Part shown: positions 43,324-53,402 of the stretch, one piece after another
How positions within the stretch are numbered: the stretch's first letter is position 1
Layout of the letters: every line of letters begins with the position of its first letter
Origin: Oscillospiraceae bacterium
Lineage (GTDB): Bacteria; Bacillota; Clostridia; Oscillospirales; Oscillospiraceae
Length of the DNA stretch: 64,000 nucleotides
NCBI GenBank assembly: GCA_916988195.3
Contig: CAKASQ030000028.1
Coordinates: 62,001-126,000, forward strand
Reading direction: 5' to 3'
Made by a program: the position numbers and the translations under genes
Notes under the pieces: model-generated
What the model was told of the DNA's origin: nothing
Databases searched by the model: none
Seen by the model: the letters and a program-made list of their open reading frames with translations, nothing else

Positions 43324-44421
43324 TTACCCTCCGAATATCCGTTTCCAAAATCCGCGCTCGGGCGTAAGTTCCTCCGCCGTCTGCGCATAATATACCGGCA
43401 CCTGCGAAACCTGCGCGCCGTCCACCAGAACTTCCAGCCATCCGGCCGCACCCGGCAGAACCGGCGCGTAGACAAATTCCGGCACGTGCAAAAATGTCTC
43501 AACCGTCTCGCCTTCCGCAACCGGATATGAAAAATCCGTCCCGGTCACGAGCGAAACGCGCTGCGTTTTGCTTCCCACGACACAAATGCTTCCGACCGTT
43601 TCTCCCGCCGTTACAATCGTTCGCGCCGGAAATTCAGAGAAACCGTAGTCCAGCAGCGCCTGCTGGTCGCGCCAGTCGTCGGGGTCGCTGATCGTCACAC
43701 AGATGAGCCGCTGCCCGTCCCGCGTTGCGCTTCCGGCAAGAATCCGCCCAGCTTTTTTCGTATACCCGGTCTTCACACCGTCGGCTCCCTCGACGCGCCA
43801 GAGAAGCTTGTTGTGATTCGTAAAGCTCCGGCTGTGCTCCGTAAAGCTTTTGCTGGAAACGACCGTGCGGAAGGTTTCGTTTTCCATGGCATGCACGCAG
43901 AGCTTCGATAAGTCCCGCGCGGTCGAGAAGTGCCCTTCCCCGTCCAGTCCGTTCGGGTTTTCAAAGTGCGTGTGTTCCAAGCCAAGCGCCTGCGCCTTTT
44001 CGTTCATCCGCGAGACGAACGCGTCAACGCTCCCGGCTGTCGCGATTGCAAGCGCCACCGCTGCGTCGTTTCCCGAGCGAAGCATCAGGCCATAGAGAAG
44101 CTCTTTCACCGTGATGCGCTCGCCCGCTTTTAAATACAGGCTCGAGCCCTCTACGCCCGCAGCCTCCGGCGGAACGGAAATTTCCCGTGCCAAGTCCCCT
44201 GCCTCGCAGACGAGAAGCCCCGTCATGATCTTCGTCGTGCTGGCAATGAGGCTCCGCTCGTCCGCGTTTTTCTCAAACAGCACTCTGCCGGAGTCCGCAT
44301 CAACCAGGATGGCGCTCTTCGCGCTGATGCTGCCCTGGAATTCTGCCGCGCCTACGCTTCCCGCGCAAAGGAAAACGGCAGCGACCACAGCCGCCGCCGT
44401 CCTAATAAAGCCGTGTTTCAT
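43324..44421 (-). CDS. dacF: D-alanyl-D-alanine carboxypeptidase (DacF/PBP5-like)
   Basis: 365 residues, secreted through an N-terminal signal peptide ending near VGAAE. Active-site motifs: STTK with Ser61 and Lys64, SGN in LMLRSGNDAA, and KTG in VKTGYTKKAGR. A C-terminal domain and a short hydrophobic/basic end follow, consistent with membrane attachment. It trims the terminal D-Ala of peptidoglycan stems; DacF in Bacillus is a sporulation gene, and its neighbour is ytfJ. ATG 44421 with GGGTGAT upstream is preferred to the GTG at 44430. Confidence 0.94.
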   Translation of the reverse strand: MKHGFIRTAAAVVAAVFLCAGSVGAAEFQGSISAKSAILVDADSGRVLFEKNADERSLIASTTKIMTGLLVCEAGDLAREISVPPEAAGVEGSSLYLKAGERITVKELLYGLMLRSGNDAAVALAIATAGSVDAFVSRMNEKAQALGLEHTHFENPNGLDGEGHFSTARDLSKLCVHAMENETFRTVVSSKSFTEHSRSFTNHNKLLWRVEGADGVKTGYTKKAGRILAGSATRDGQRLICVTISDPDDWRDQQALLDYGFSEFPARTIVTAGETVGSICVVGSKTQRVSLVTGTDFSYPVAEGETVETFLHVPEFVYAPVLPGAAGWLEVLVDGAQVSQVPVYYAQTAEELTPERGFWKRIFGG

Positions 44422-44473
44422 TGTTATCACCCGGCGCTAGCTTTCCCAGCCCGGATGATTTTCATGCGTAAAA

Positions 44474-44875
44474 TTACTCGATGCCTTCCTCTTTTGCAAG
44501 CCGCTTCTGTTTCATGAGGGATTCTGCCTTATCCAAAAGATCCGGCAGCTGCTCAATGAGCCTGTCCATAGACGTAGACGCAGGCTCCGCCACCGGCAGC
44601 ATCCGCACAGACTCGCCCCGCACGACCAAAAACGCCACCGGCGTAATATTCACGCCCGCGCCCGCGCCGCCGCCGAAGGCATTGTCCCGGTTGGCCGGAT
44701 AATTTTTCGTTGCAAAATCGCTGCCGCCCGCGCCGTAGCCGATGGAGACCTTTGTTACGGGGATGATCGTCACATCACCAGCGGAAATCGGGTCGCCGAT
44801 GACCGTGTTTACATCGATCATGTCGCGGATTTTTCCCATCGAGGACGTCATCATATCAGAAAGAGGATGATTCAT
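44474..44875 (-). CDS. ytfJ: Spore protein YtfJ/GerW family
   Basis: 133 residues. The family traits are an N-terminal helix, GDPISAGDVTIIPVTKVSIGYGAGG, and a Gly/Ala-rich turn followed by GVNITPVAFLVV. In B. subtilis GerW is needed for germination with some nutrients. This gene is the best sign here that the organism forms spores. Overlaps the DUF2953 gene by 4 nt. Confidence 0.93.
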   Translation of the reverse strand: MNHPLSDMMTSSMGKIRDMIDVNTVIGDPISAGDVTIIPVTKVSIGYGAGGSDFATKNYPANRDNAFGGGAGAGVNITPVAFLVVRGESVRMLPVAEPASTSMDRLIEQLPDLLDKAESLMKQKRLAKEEGIE

Positions 44876-45492
44876 GTCGTTTGCACCGCCTTTTTCTTAT
44901 TGAGCCAGAGCTTCAAGAACCGCACGCCTGCGCGCGCCGCGAGCGAGACCGCCCGCCCGATCGTGATCGTAAGCGCCAGATGCGCGTCTACCTTCATTTC
45001 CTTCTCATTATAATCGAGAACCGGCTGAATGTCACGCTTTTTTATCACAAAAAGCCGGTCAAGCTTCGGGGTCAGCATGCCGATCCCCGCCCACGCCCGG
45101 CCATATAAAATCGCCGCCTTCGCAGGGTCGGAGCCATCCAGCGTCACGTGCAGCACCAGAACCTCGACGCGCAGCTTGCGCCGGAGATCTCCGAGCGTAT
45201 CGCACGCGAGATCCACGAATGCCAGAATATCCTGCAAGGTGAGCTTCGGCATCTGGAACTGCTTTTTGGGCTTCGCGGGCTTTGCGTCCGGCTTTTTTGC
45301 AGCGGACTTCTTTTTTGAAAACGCAGCCTTTTTCTTTTTGGGCTTCGGGGGCAGCGCCTGCACGGTGAAAAAGCCGATTTTCAGCCGCAGTGCGAGCGCG
45401 TTTTCGTGGTAGCTCGCGTCCACTCCGACCGGGATGCAGCCGATGAGCACAAAGACCAGGACAATGATCCCGAGGACAACCCAGCCGCTCAT
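44872..45492 (-). CDS. DUF2953 family membrane protein (YtfI-like)
   Basis: 206 residues: one N-terminal membrane helix, a Lys/Ala/Pro-rich linker at about residues 50-80, and a C-terminal globular part with LDGSDPAKAAILYG and VLDYNEKEMKVDAHLALTITIGR. Always seen next to ytfJ in spore formers; function unknown. It overlaps scpB and ytfJ by 4 nt each. Confidence 0.85.
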   Translation of the reverse strand: MSGWVVLGIIVLVFVLIGCIPVGVDASYHENALALRLKIGFFTVQALPPKPKKKKAAFSKKKSAAKKPDAKPAKPKKQFQMPKLTLQDILAFVDLACDTLGDLRRKLRVEVLVLHVTLDGSDPAKAAILYGRAWAGIGMLTPKLDRLFVIKKRDIQPVLDYNEKEMKVDAHLALTITIGRAVSLAARAGVRFLKLWLNKKKAVQTT

Positions 45493-46079
45493 TGCGCCGT
45501 CTCCTTCTGCTCGTCCGCCGCCTGCGGCTCCAGTGATATCTCCAGCTGCGCCTGATTCGTGCTCAGTTCGACCTTCTCAATGGGCGGCAGATCGGCAAGA
45601 GATTGCAGCCCAAACACCCGCAGAAAATCCGGTGTCGTCTCATACTGAAAGGGTCTTCCCGGCACATTGAGCCGTCCTGCCTCGCGGATGAGTTTTTTCG
45701 TCAGCAGCGCGCTGATGGAGTATCCGCTGTCAACGCCCCGAATCTGCTCGACATAGGCCTTCGTCGCAGGCTGGTAATAGGCGATGACGCTGAGCGTCTC
45801 GAGCTGCGAACTTGACAGCTTCGGCGGCTTTCTCGTCTCGAGCGTCCGGGTCACAAACTCCGCCTGCTCTGCCGCCGAGCACATCTGATACGCGTCCTCC
45901 AGCCGCACAATGCGGATGCCGCTGCGGTGGTACGCCAGCTCGTTCATGAGATATTTCAGCTCCTCGTGGATCTGCGCCACATCGACTGCCAGCGTTTCCG
46001 ATAAGCGCGAGGCCGCCACGGGCTCTCCCGCCGCGAATAAAATCGCCATCAGCGTCCGCTGCAACTCATTTTGTTCCAT
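45489..46079 (-). CDS. scpB: Segregation and condensation protein B
   Basis: 196 residues, two winged-helix domains (LMAILFAAGEPVAASRL, then LSSSQLETLSVIAYYQP and ALLTKKLIREAGR). With ScpA and Smc it forms the condensin that compacts and separates sister chromosomes. ATG 46079 follows GGAGGTTAAG. A 190-nt gap occupied by a family 2 repeat separates it from scpA, which usually overlaps scpB. Confidence 0.95.
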   Translation of the reverse strand: MEQNELQRTLMAILFAAGEPVAASRLSETLAVDVAQIHEELKYLMNELAYHRSGIRIVRLEDAYQMCSAAEQAEFVTRTLETRKPPKLSSSQLETLSVIAYYQPATKAYVEQIRGVDSGYSISALLTKKLIREAGRLNVPGRPFQYETTPDFLRVFGLQSLADLPPIEKVELSTNQAQLEISLEPQAADEQKETAQ

Positions 46080-46089
46080 CTTAACCTCC

Positions 46090-46270
46090 GTTACCTCGTA
46101 GAGTTTCGCCCCGCAGGGCGAAATAAAATGGAAATCCATTTTATCCGGTGGCTCTGCCAGCCGGAAAAATACTTCTCGCCTTGCAAGTGTGAGCTTTTCG
46201 CACGACGCGCGAAAAGCTTGCGCGCAGTCAAGGCGCATCCTTTTTGACAAAAAGCCCCTGCTTTTTGTCA
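46090..46270 (+). repeat. Family 2 dispersed repeat, copy 1
   Basis: Multi-hairpin element. In order: CTCGTAGAGTTTCGCC hairpin closed by GGCGAAATAAA, then AATCCATTTTATCCGG hairpin closed by CCGGAAAAATAC, CTTGCAAGTGTG, a variable stem (CTTTTCGC...GCGAAAAG), CGCGCAGTCAAGGCGCATCC and a final stem GACAAAAAGC...GCTTTTTGTC. Same order in copies 2 and 3, with different hairpin tips. It sits inside an operon, between scpA and scpB. Confidence 0.82.
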
Positions 46271-46273
46271 GGT

Positions 46274-47065
46274 TTACTCCTCCCAGCTGAGGTCTTTTTC
46301 GTCTGGTTTCTGCACAAAGGCGATTTCCTGCTCCGCGTCCGTGTCTTCAATGCGCACCGAGTGGAGCCTGCAAAGCTCCAGAACCGATAAAAAAGTCGCC
46401 ACAATCTCCGACCGGCTGCGGCTTCCCTTGAAAAGCGACAAAAATTTCATCACGCCGTGCCCAATGAGCCGCCTGAGAACCTCCGCCGCTTTTTTTGCGA
46501 CCGGATACGGCTCCGCGCCGACGATGCCCGCGAAGTTTGAGACCGGGGGTGGGAGCTTCCGCTGCGACCGGTCCTGCATCGCGGCGAGCGCGTCCAGCAA
46601 ATCCTGCCTGTCGTGCTGATAGCGGTAGGTCTGGTCGCGGCGCAAAGGCTCGGGCGTCTTGGGGAACATGCCAAGACCAATATCGTTTCGAAGCGCAAGC
46701 GCCTGAACCGCGATTTTGATTTGCTCATACGCGTCCTTCCGCTGCCGCTGCTGAAGCGAGGCAATGAGCTCCTGCATCTCGCTCTCCGCCTCAGCCTTTT
46801 CCGCCTCGGAAAGAAGCATCCGCGTCTTGATATACATGAGGTGCGAGGCCATCGCGATAAACTCGCTTGCAACCTCCATATCCATCCGCTTGCGCTCGTC
46901 GAGCCAGGCAAGATACTGCTCCAGAATCGACGAGATGCTCACGTCCTGAATTTCTATTTTATTTTTGCTCAGCAACAGCAAGATGACGTCCAGCGGCCCG
47001 TCGAAATCCTCGAGACTCTCCTTCGCGTGCACCACGCTTTGCAGATGATATTGCGGCTGCTCCAT
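46274..47065 (-). CDS. scpA: Segregation and condensation protein A
   Basis: 263 residues; the kleisin that bridges Smc heads. EDFDGPLDVILLLLSKNKIEIQDVSI (the N-terminal kleisin helix) and the C-terminal winged helix (VATFLSVLELCRLHSVRI) are diagnostic. ATG 47065 is preceded by GGAGGTCTGC. It follows the M50 protease gene by 17 nt. Confidence 0.95.
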   Translation of the reverse strand: MEQPQYHLQSVVHAKESLEDFDGPLDVILLLLSKNKIEIQDVSISSILEQYLAWLDERKRMDMEVASEFIAMASHLMYIKTRMLLSEAEKAEAESEMQELIASLQQRQRKDAYEQIKIAVQALALRNDIGLGMFPKTPEPLRRDQTYRYQHDRQDLLDALAAMQDRSQRKLPPPVSNFAGIVGAEPYPVAKKAAEVLRRLIGHGVMKFLSLFKGSRSRSEIVATFLSVLELCRLHSVRIEDTDAEQEIAFVQKPDEKDLSWEE

Positions 47066-47082
47066 GCAGACCTCCGTATGTT

Positions 47083-47775
47083 TTAAAATAGCATGCTCGG
47101 CAGCGTATAGCCCCACGTGCCAAGGGAATTGAGCAGCTGCAAAAGTCCGTCGCGCATTGCGCCGAGCGGCGTGTCGATGAGCCCCGTGATAAGAAGCAGC
47201 ATCAAAAGCCCCATGCCGTATCGTTCGTAGCGCATGAGCTTGTCATACGCCCGGTCGGAAAGAAGCGCAAAGAGCACCTTCGACCCGTCGAGCGGCGGGA
47301 TCGGAAAGACGTTAAAGACGGCAAGCCCCGCGCTGATGATCTCCACATAGATGAAAAACTGCATGAGCCCCATCAGGAGCCAGCCGCCGCCGAAATTGTC
47401 CAGCCAGAAAAACAGGAAATTGAGAATCACCACCGCGACATACGCCAGCAGCACATTCGATACCGGACCCGCGAGCGCCGTCAGCGCCATACCCTGCTTT
47501 GGATTTTTGAAGTTCCGCATATCGACCGGAACGGGCTTCGCCCAGCCGAAACGAAAGATTGCCATCATGATGAGACCCGCAAGGTCGACGTGTTTGAGAG
47601 GGTTCAGCGTCAGCCGCCCCATCCGCTTTGCCGTGGGGTCCCCGAGCTTATATGCGACCCAGCCGTGGCACGTCTCATGGAACGTGATGCAAAGCAGCGA
47701 CGCGGCTACCAGAACCACGGTCTGCCATACGCCGTCAAATTGCAGCTGCCCCAGCCACGCGCGAAATGCGTCCAT
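47083..47775 (-). CDS. Site-2 protease family (M50) membrane metalloprotease
   Basis: 230 residues with five or six membrane segments. The zinc site is HETCH at residues 33-37, and the second metal motif is NVFPIPPLDGSKV. No PDZ domain is present, unlike RseP at 7125, so it belongs to the short YwhC-like group. Substrate unknown. First gene of the run protease-scpA-scpB-DUF2953-ytfJ-dacF-rluB. ATG 47775 follows GGGAGGAACTTCT. Confidence 0.92.
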   Translation of the reverse strand: MDAFRAWLGQLQFDGVWQTVVLVAASLLCITFHETCHGWVAYKLGDPTAKRMGRLTLNPLKHVDLAGLIMMAIFRFGWAKPVPVDMRNFKNPKQGMALTALAGPVSNVLLAYVAVVILNFLFFWLDNFGGGWLLMGLMQFFIYVEIISAGLAVFNVFPIPPLDGSKVLFALLSDRAYDKLMRYERYGMGLLMLLLITGLIDTPLGAMRDGLLQLLNSLGTWGYTLPSMLF

Positions 47776-47806
47776 AGAAGTTCCTCCCGGATTTACAATA
47801 CAGTTT

Positions 47807-47835
47807 ATTCTATCACAACCCACGCCATAGCGCAA
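47807..47835 (-). promoter_or_regulatory. Promoter of the M50-scpAB operon
   Basis: Minus strand TTGCGC, 17 nt, TAGAAT. The -35 box touches the start of the duplicated terminator hairpin at 47834. Confidence 0.7.
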
Positions 47836-47858
47836 GAAAAACGCGGCAGAGCCGCGTT
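47834..47858. repeat. 25-nt direct repeat, left copy (terminator hairpin)
   Basis: AAGAAAAACGCGGCAGAGCC plus GCGTT: a CGCGGC-AGA-GCCGCG hairpin with flanks, identical to 48058-48082. The two copies flank family 2 repeat copy 2. Confidence 0.8.
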
Positions 47859-48050
47859 CGCCTGTCAAAAAAGCTATCGCTTTCTTGACAGAAGGGATTG
47901 CACCTCGACTGCGCGCATAATTTGTGCGCCAGAGGCGCACAAATTCTACACTTGCGAGATGAGCGGTATTTTTCCGGTCAGCAAAGCCGCCGGATAAAAT
48001 GAATCTACACTTTATTTCGCCCTGCGGGGCGAAACTCTACGAGGTTTTTG
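47859..48050 (-). repeat. Family 2 dispersed repeat, copy 2
   Basis: Minus-strand copy of the element: CTCGTAGAGTTTCGCC...GGCGAAATAAA, CATTTTATCCGGCGGCTTTG...CCGGAAAAATAC, CTCGCAAGTGTAGAATTTGT, a variable stem GTGCGCC/GGCGCAC, GCGCGCAGTCGAGGTGCAAT, and a final CTGTCAAGAAAGC...GCTTTTTTGACAG stem. It lies between engB and the M50 operon promoter. Confidence 0.82.
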
Positions 48051-48057
48051 ACGCGCG

Positions 48058-48085
48058 AAGAAAAACGCGGCAGAGCCGCGTTTTT
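48058..48085 (-). terminator. Terminator of engB (right copy of the 25-nt direct repeat)
   Basis: Minus strand AAAAACGCGGC-TCT-GCCGCGTTTTTC, 14 nt after the engB stop. Bases 48058-48082 are the same as 47834-47858. Confidence 0.8.
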
Positions 48086-48098
48086 CCGGAGGTGTTCC

Positions 48099-48686
48099 TT
48101 ATTCCCCGACTGCTTTCAGAACGAACGAAAGAAGTGCCTCGCGCCCGTCGCCCTTTTCGGCGGAGAACGGAATGACCGTGACCTCCTCCGGAAGCCCGAG
48201 CGTTTCTCGGATGCAGGCGAGGTTCGGCCCCACTTCACTCTTCTTGAGCTTGTCGAGCTTGTTTGCCACGACGATGAACGGCTTTCCCGATTGCAGGAAG
48301 AAGTCTGCCATCGTCACGTCGTTGGCCGTCGGCTTGTGCCGCGCGTCGACGATCATCACGCCGTAATCGAGCGTCCCCTCCGCGCGGAAATAGGCCTCCA
48401 TCAGCTTCCCCCATCGCTCCTTTTCCTGCGCGGAGACCTTCGCGTAGCCGTAGCCCGGGAGGTCGACAAGGTAGAGCTTTTTGTCGATGCAGAAAAAGTT
48501 GATGTGCGTCGTCTTGCCGGGCGCCTGCCCGACTCTTGCAAAATTCTTGCGCAGAAGGAGCTTGTTGATGACAGACGATTTTCCGACGTTCGACTTTCCC
48601 GCGAACGCGATCTGGACGAGCCCGTCCTTCGGGCAGTCGGCGACCGATGTGACCGAGCGGATGAACTCCGCATTATGAAGATTCAT
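48099..48686 (-). CDS. engB: Ribosome biogenesis GTP-binding protein EngB (YsxC)
   Basis: 195-residue TrmE-Era-type GTPase acting in large-subunit assembly. G1 is AFAGKSNVGKSSVIN, G3 LVDLPGYGYA, G4 NKLDKL. It follows lon by 9 nt, the standard lonA-ysxC arrangement of Firmicutes. Confidence 0.95.
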   Translation of the reverse strand: MNLHNAEFIRSVTSVADCPKDGLVQIAFAGKSNVGKSSVINKLLLRKNFARVGQAPGKTTHINFFCIDKKLYLVDLPGYGYAKVSAQEKERWGKLMEAYFRAEGTLDYGVMIVDARHKPTANDVTMADFFLQSGKPFIVVANKLDKLKKSEVGPNLACIRETLGLPEEVTVIPFSAEKGDGREALLSFVLKAVGE

Positions 48687-48695
48687 GCGCCCTCC

Positions 48696-51116
48696 TTACT
48701 GCCGAAGGCCCGTCTTGCGGCGCGGCTTTGTCTGCGGAACCGGCATGGCGGGAAGCTGCGGCTGCGCGCTTACGCTTTCCTTGTGCGCTTCCAGCGGGTC
48801 AAGCGCCGCGGCGAGCACACTGTCTACATGGTGCGCGGTGATAAATTGCAGGCTATTGCGGACCGTCTGGTCGATTTCCGCGAGGTCCTTTTCGTTGGCT
48901 GCCGGGATGATGACGGTCTTCACGCCATGGCGCAGCGCCGCCATCGTCTTTTCCTTGAGCCCGCCGATGGGAAGCACGCGCCCGCGAATCGAAATTTCAC
49001 CCGTCATCGCGATATCGCGCCTTACCGCGCGCCCGGTCAGCGCCGAGACGATCGCCGTGCAGATCGTAATGCCCGCCGAAGGCCCGTCCTTGGGGACCGC
49101 GCCCTCCGGGAAGTGGACATGGATGTCCTTCGTCTTGTAAAAATCGGACTCTAAGCCGAGTTCGTTCGCCCGCGAGCGGATATAGCTCATGGCGGCAAAG
49201 ACGGATTCCTTCATCACGGTTCCGAGGTTGCCCGTCAGCTCCAGCTTGCCCGTGCCTTCTACGACATTCGCCTCGACCTCCAGCGTCGTACCGCCCACGC
49301 TTGTCCAGGCAAGACCCGTCACAAGGCCGACCTGGTCGCTCTGCGGCATTTCGTCCGGGAGGAAGCGGCGCGGCCCCAGGAACTTCTCCAAGTTCGCAGC
49401 CGTAATGACCAGCTTCTTGGGCGCGTCATCTTCTACAAAGCGCATCGCGCACTTGCGGCAGACGGCGGCAAGCTCCCGCTCAAGCGTCCGCACGCCGGAC
49501 TCTCTCGTATAGCAGGCGATAATCTCGCGAATCGCGTCATCCGTGAGCCGGACGCGGGATTTTGCGATGCCGTGCTTTGTGAGCTGCTTCGGAAGCAGAT
49601 GCCGCTTCGCGATCTGCAGCTTTTCTTCGTCCGTGTAGGAGCCAAGCTCAATGACCTCCATGCGGTCAAGAAGCGCCCGCGGAATCGTGTCCGTCGTGTT
49701 TGCGGTCGTGATGAACATGCACTCGCTGAGGTCAAACGGAACCTCGATATAGTGGTCGCGGAAGCTCGAATTCTGCGCGGAATCGAGAACCTCCAGAAGC
49801 GCGGACGAGGGGTCGCCCTTATAGTCGCCGCCGAGCTTATCGATCTCGTCGAGCAGCAAAAGCGCGTTCTTACTCTTCGCCTGCGAAAGACCGGTCATGA
49901 TTCGACCGGGCATGGCTCCGATGTAGGTCTTGCGGTGGCCGCGGATCTCCGCTTCATCGTGCACGCCGCCGAGCGAAATGCGCGCAAGCTTTCGGTTGAG
50001 CGCTCTTGCGATCGAGATGGCAATCGACGTTTTGCCAACGCCGGGAGGGCCGACCAGGCAGAGAATCTGCCCCGGAAGCTCGGGCGCCAGCTGCCGCACG
50101 GCGAGCGTCTCCAGAATCCGCTTTTTGACCTGCTCAAGGCCAAAGTGATCGTCATCGAGAATTTTTGCCGCTGCCTTCACGTCCAGCCGCTCTTTTGTCC
50201 GCTTGTTCCACGGAAGCTCCAGCACGAGGTCCAGATAGTTCCGGATGACGGCGGCCTCGGCGGAGTTCTGCTGCTGCTTGGCAAGCCGCCGCGCCTCCTT
50301 TAAAAGCTTCGCCTCCGTCTCCTCGGGGAGCATCAGCGCACGGATCTTCTCCTGATAGCCCTCGCTGTCTGCTTCGTCGTCCTCTTCGCCGAGCTCCTCG
50401 CGGATCACGTGCATCTGCTCGCGCAGATAGTAGTCCCGCTGGCCCTTGTTGACGTTCTGCTGGACCTTCTCGGAAATTTCGTTCTCCAGCTCGAGAATCT
50501 CCAGTTCTTTCGCAAGCAGCTTCACTGCCAGCTCCAGCCGCTTTACGGGGTGCGCCTGCTCGAGAAGTTTCTGCTTGTCAGGATACGGGATCGAGCTGTT
50601 CTGCCCGATGAAGTCTGCGACAAAGCCTGCGTCGTCGGACGAAATGACCTGCAGGAGCCCGTCCTGCAAATTTTTTGCCGCCAAATCGACAAACTGCTCA
50701 TACGCCCCGTGCGCCTGCCGCAAAAGCGCCTGCACTCTGGGGTGCGCTTTGTTGTACGCGGGCACCTCGATTTCTTCCACACGCGCAAAAAGATAGGGCT
50801 CGGACTGGATGCAGTCGACCATCTCCGCGCGCGACTCGCCTTCGACGAGGATGCGCATATTATCGCCCGGCAGGCGTAGAATCTGCTTGATGATCGCGAT
50901 GGTGCCGACGGCGTAGAGGTCGCTTCTCTTGGGGTCGTCTACGCTTAGGTCCTTCTGCGCGGTCAGGAAAATGCGCTGATCGGCGCGCATGGCCTCGTCG
51001 ACCGCCTTGGCGGATTTCAGCCGCCCGACGTCAAAGTGCGTCACGATCCCGGGGAACACCACAATCCCCCGCAGCGGCAGCACCGGCAGGCAGATCAAAG
51101 GTCTATATTCACTCAT
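48696..51116 (-). CDS. lon: ATP-dependent protease La (Lon)
   Basis: 806 residues, cytoplasmic. N-terminal substrate-binding domain, a coiled region, AAA+ module (GPPGVGKT Walker A, LLLLDEIDKLG Walker B), and a C-terminal serine protease domain with KDGPSAG holding the catalytic Ser and LPIGGLKEK the catalytic Lys. The last 40 residues are a Pro/Gln/Lys-rich tail. In the cluster tig-clpP-clpX-lon-engB, all on the minus strand. Confidence 0.96.
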   Translation of the reverse strand: MSEYRPLICLPVLPLRGIVVFPGIVTHFDVGRLKSAKAVDEAMRADQRIFLTAQKDLSVDDPKRSDLYAVGTIAIIKQILRLPGDNMRILVEGESRAEMVDCIQSEPYLFARVEEIEVPAYNKAHPRVQALLRQAHGAYEQFVDLAAKNLQDGLLQVISSDDAGFVADFIGQNSSIPYPDKQKLLEQAHPVKRLELAVKLLAKELEILELENEISEKVQQNVNKGQRDYYLREQMHVIREELGEEDDEADSEGYQEKIRALMLPEETEAKLLKEARRLAKQQQNSAEAAVIRNYLDLVLELPWNKRTKERLDVKAAAKILDDDHFGLEQVKKRILETLAVRQLAPELPGQILCLVGPPGVGKTSIAISIARALNRKLARISLGGVHDEAEIRGHRKTYIGAMPGRIMTGLSQAKSKNALLLLDEIDKLGGDYKGDPSSALLEVLDSAQNSSFRDHYIEVPFDLSECMFITTANTTDTIPRALLDRMEVIELGSYTDEEKLQIAKRHLLPKQLTKHGIAKSRVRLTDDAIREIIACYTRESGVRTLERELAAVCRKCAMRFVEDDAPKKLVITAANLEKFLGPRRFLPDEMPQSDQVGLVTGLAWTSVGGTTLEVEANVVEGTGKLELTGNLGTVMKESVFAAMSYIRSRANELGLESDFYKTKDIHVHFPEGAVPKDGPSAGITICTAIVSALTGRAVRRDIAMTGEISIRGRVLPIGGLKEKTMAALRHGVKTVIIPAANEKDLAEIDQTVRNSLQFITAHHVDSVLAAALDPLEAHKESVSAQPQLPAMPVPQTKPRRKTGLRQ

Positions 51117-51328
51117 TTGTTACGCTCCTTTCCATGGAGGGACTTGGCCACGGCGTTTTAAGGCAGCGCCGCACGATTCGACTGCGCAATGCTGCCTCAG
51201 GCTCGCCATGACACAAAAGGGGGAAGCGAACCGCATCCCCCTTCCGGCGAGCTGCACGTCTCGCTCACGTCCGCCCGAGGGCGGCCTGATATGTTTTGGG
51301 AAAGCTTCCATAAGAAGCGTTCCAAACT
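51117..51328. other. lon-clpX intergenic region with hairpins
   Basis: Contains the clpX terminator and, to its left, AGGCAGC...GCTGCCT enclosing GCACGATTCGACTGCGCA, which resembles the GCGCAGTCGAGGTGCAATC block of family 2. It may be a remnant or a third repeat type; only one copy is in the window. An open frame here of 63 codons has no ribosome site. Confidence 0.4.
51215..51243 (-). terminator. Terminator of clpX
   Basis: Minus strand AAGGGGGA...TCCCCCTTTTG: 7-8 bp GC-rich stem and a short T run, about 85 nt after the stop. Confidence 0.6.
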
Positions 51329-52594
<1,266 letters not shown>

Positions 52595-52696
52595 GGGCCT
52601 TCTCCTTTAAATCACATTCATTTTCGCCGGATGCGGCGAACGGAAACCTTCTGGCAAGGAAGGCATTTCCTCCCTTGCCAGAACCTGTTATCTCTT

Positions 52697-53278
52697 TTAC
52701 CGCTTGTAGATGACCTTGTCAATGAGGCCGTAGGCCTGCGCTTCCTCGGCGGTCAGGAAGTTGTCGCGCTCGGTATCGGCGCAGATGGTCTCATACGGCT
52801 TTCCTGTGTTGGCCGCGAGAATTTCGTTGAGGCGCTGCTTAATCTTCAGCATCCGCGCCACATGAATCTGCATGTCAGTCGTCTGACCCTGCGTGCCGCC
52901 GAGCGGCTGGTGAATCATGATTTCGGCGTTGGGAAGCGCGATGCGCTTGCCCTTCGTGCCAGAGGACAGCAGGAACGCGCCCATGGACGCGGCCATGCCA
53001 ACGCAGATGGTGGAAACGTCGCACTTGATGTACTGCATGGTGTCGTAAATCGCCATGCCGTCGGTGACGCTGCCGCCGGGGCTGTTGATATAGAACTGGA
53101 TGTCCTTATCGGGGTCCTGCGCCTCGAGATAGAGCATCTGCGCGACGATCAAAGACGCGGTCGTGCTGTTGACCTCTTCGGACAGGATAATGATACGGTC
53201 GTTGAGCAGGCGCGAAAAAATGTCATAGGACCGCTCGCCGCGGCTCGTCTGCTCGACAACATAGGGAACGAGACTCAT
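52697..53278 (-). CDS. clpP: ClpP, proteolytic subunit of Clp protease
   Basis: 193-residue serine peptidase forming the tetradecameric chamber. Catalytic Ser98 in GMAASMGAF, His123 in MIHQPLGG, and the late Asp (ADTERDNF) form the triad. ATG 53278 is preceded by AAAGGAGCAATTCTT; a longer frame to 53317 lacks a ribosome site. The gap to tig (53279-53402) contains GC-rich inverted repeats. Confidence 0.97.
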   Translation of the reverse strand: MSLVPYVVEQTSRGERSYDIFSRLLNDRIIILSEEVNSTTASLIVAQMLYLEAQDPDKDIQFYINSPGGSVTDGMAIYDTMQYIKCDVSTICVGMAASMGAFLLSSGTKGKRIALPNAEIMIHQPLGGTQGQTTDMQIHVARMLKIKQRLNEILAANTGKPYETICADTERDNFLTAEEAQAYGLIDKVIYKR

Positions 53279-53402
53279 AAGAATTGCTCCTTTCTTCGGA
53301 TGTAACATTCTAACCATCCGAGGCAGGAATTATTCCTTCTCAGCCGGTGCACGGCAAAAGTACCTTCTGCCGCGCATCGGTGTGAATGCTTCTGGGAATG
53401 AA

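Noticed and set aside
51120-51311. 63-codon open frame between lon and clpX
   Set aside because: Composed of hairpin and terminator sequence, no ribosome site, low-complexity protein.
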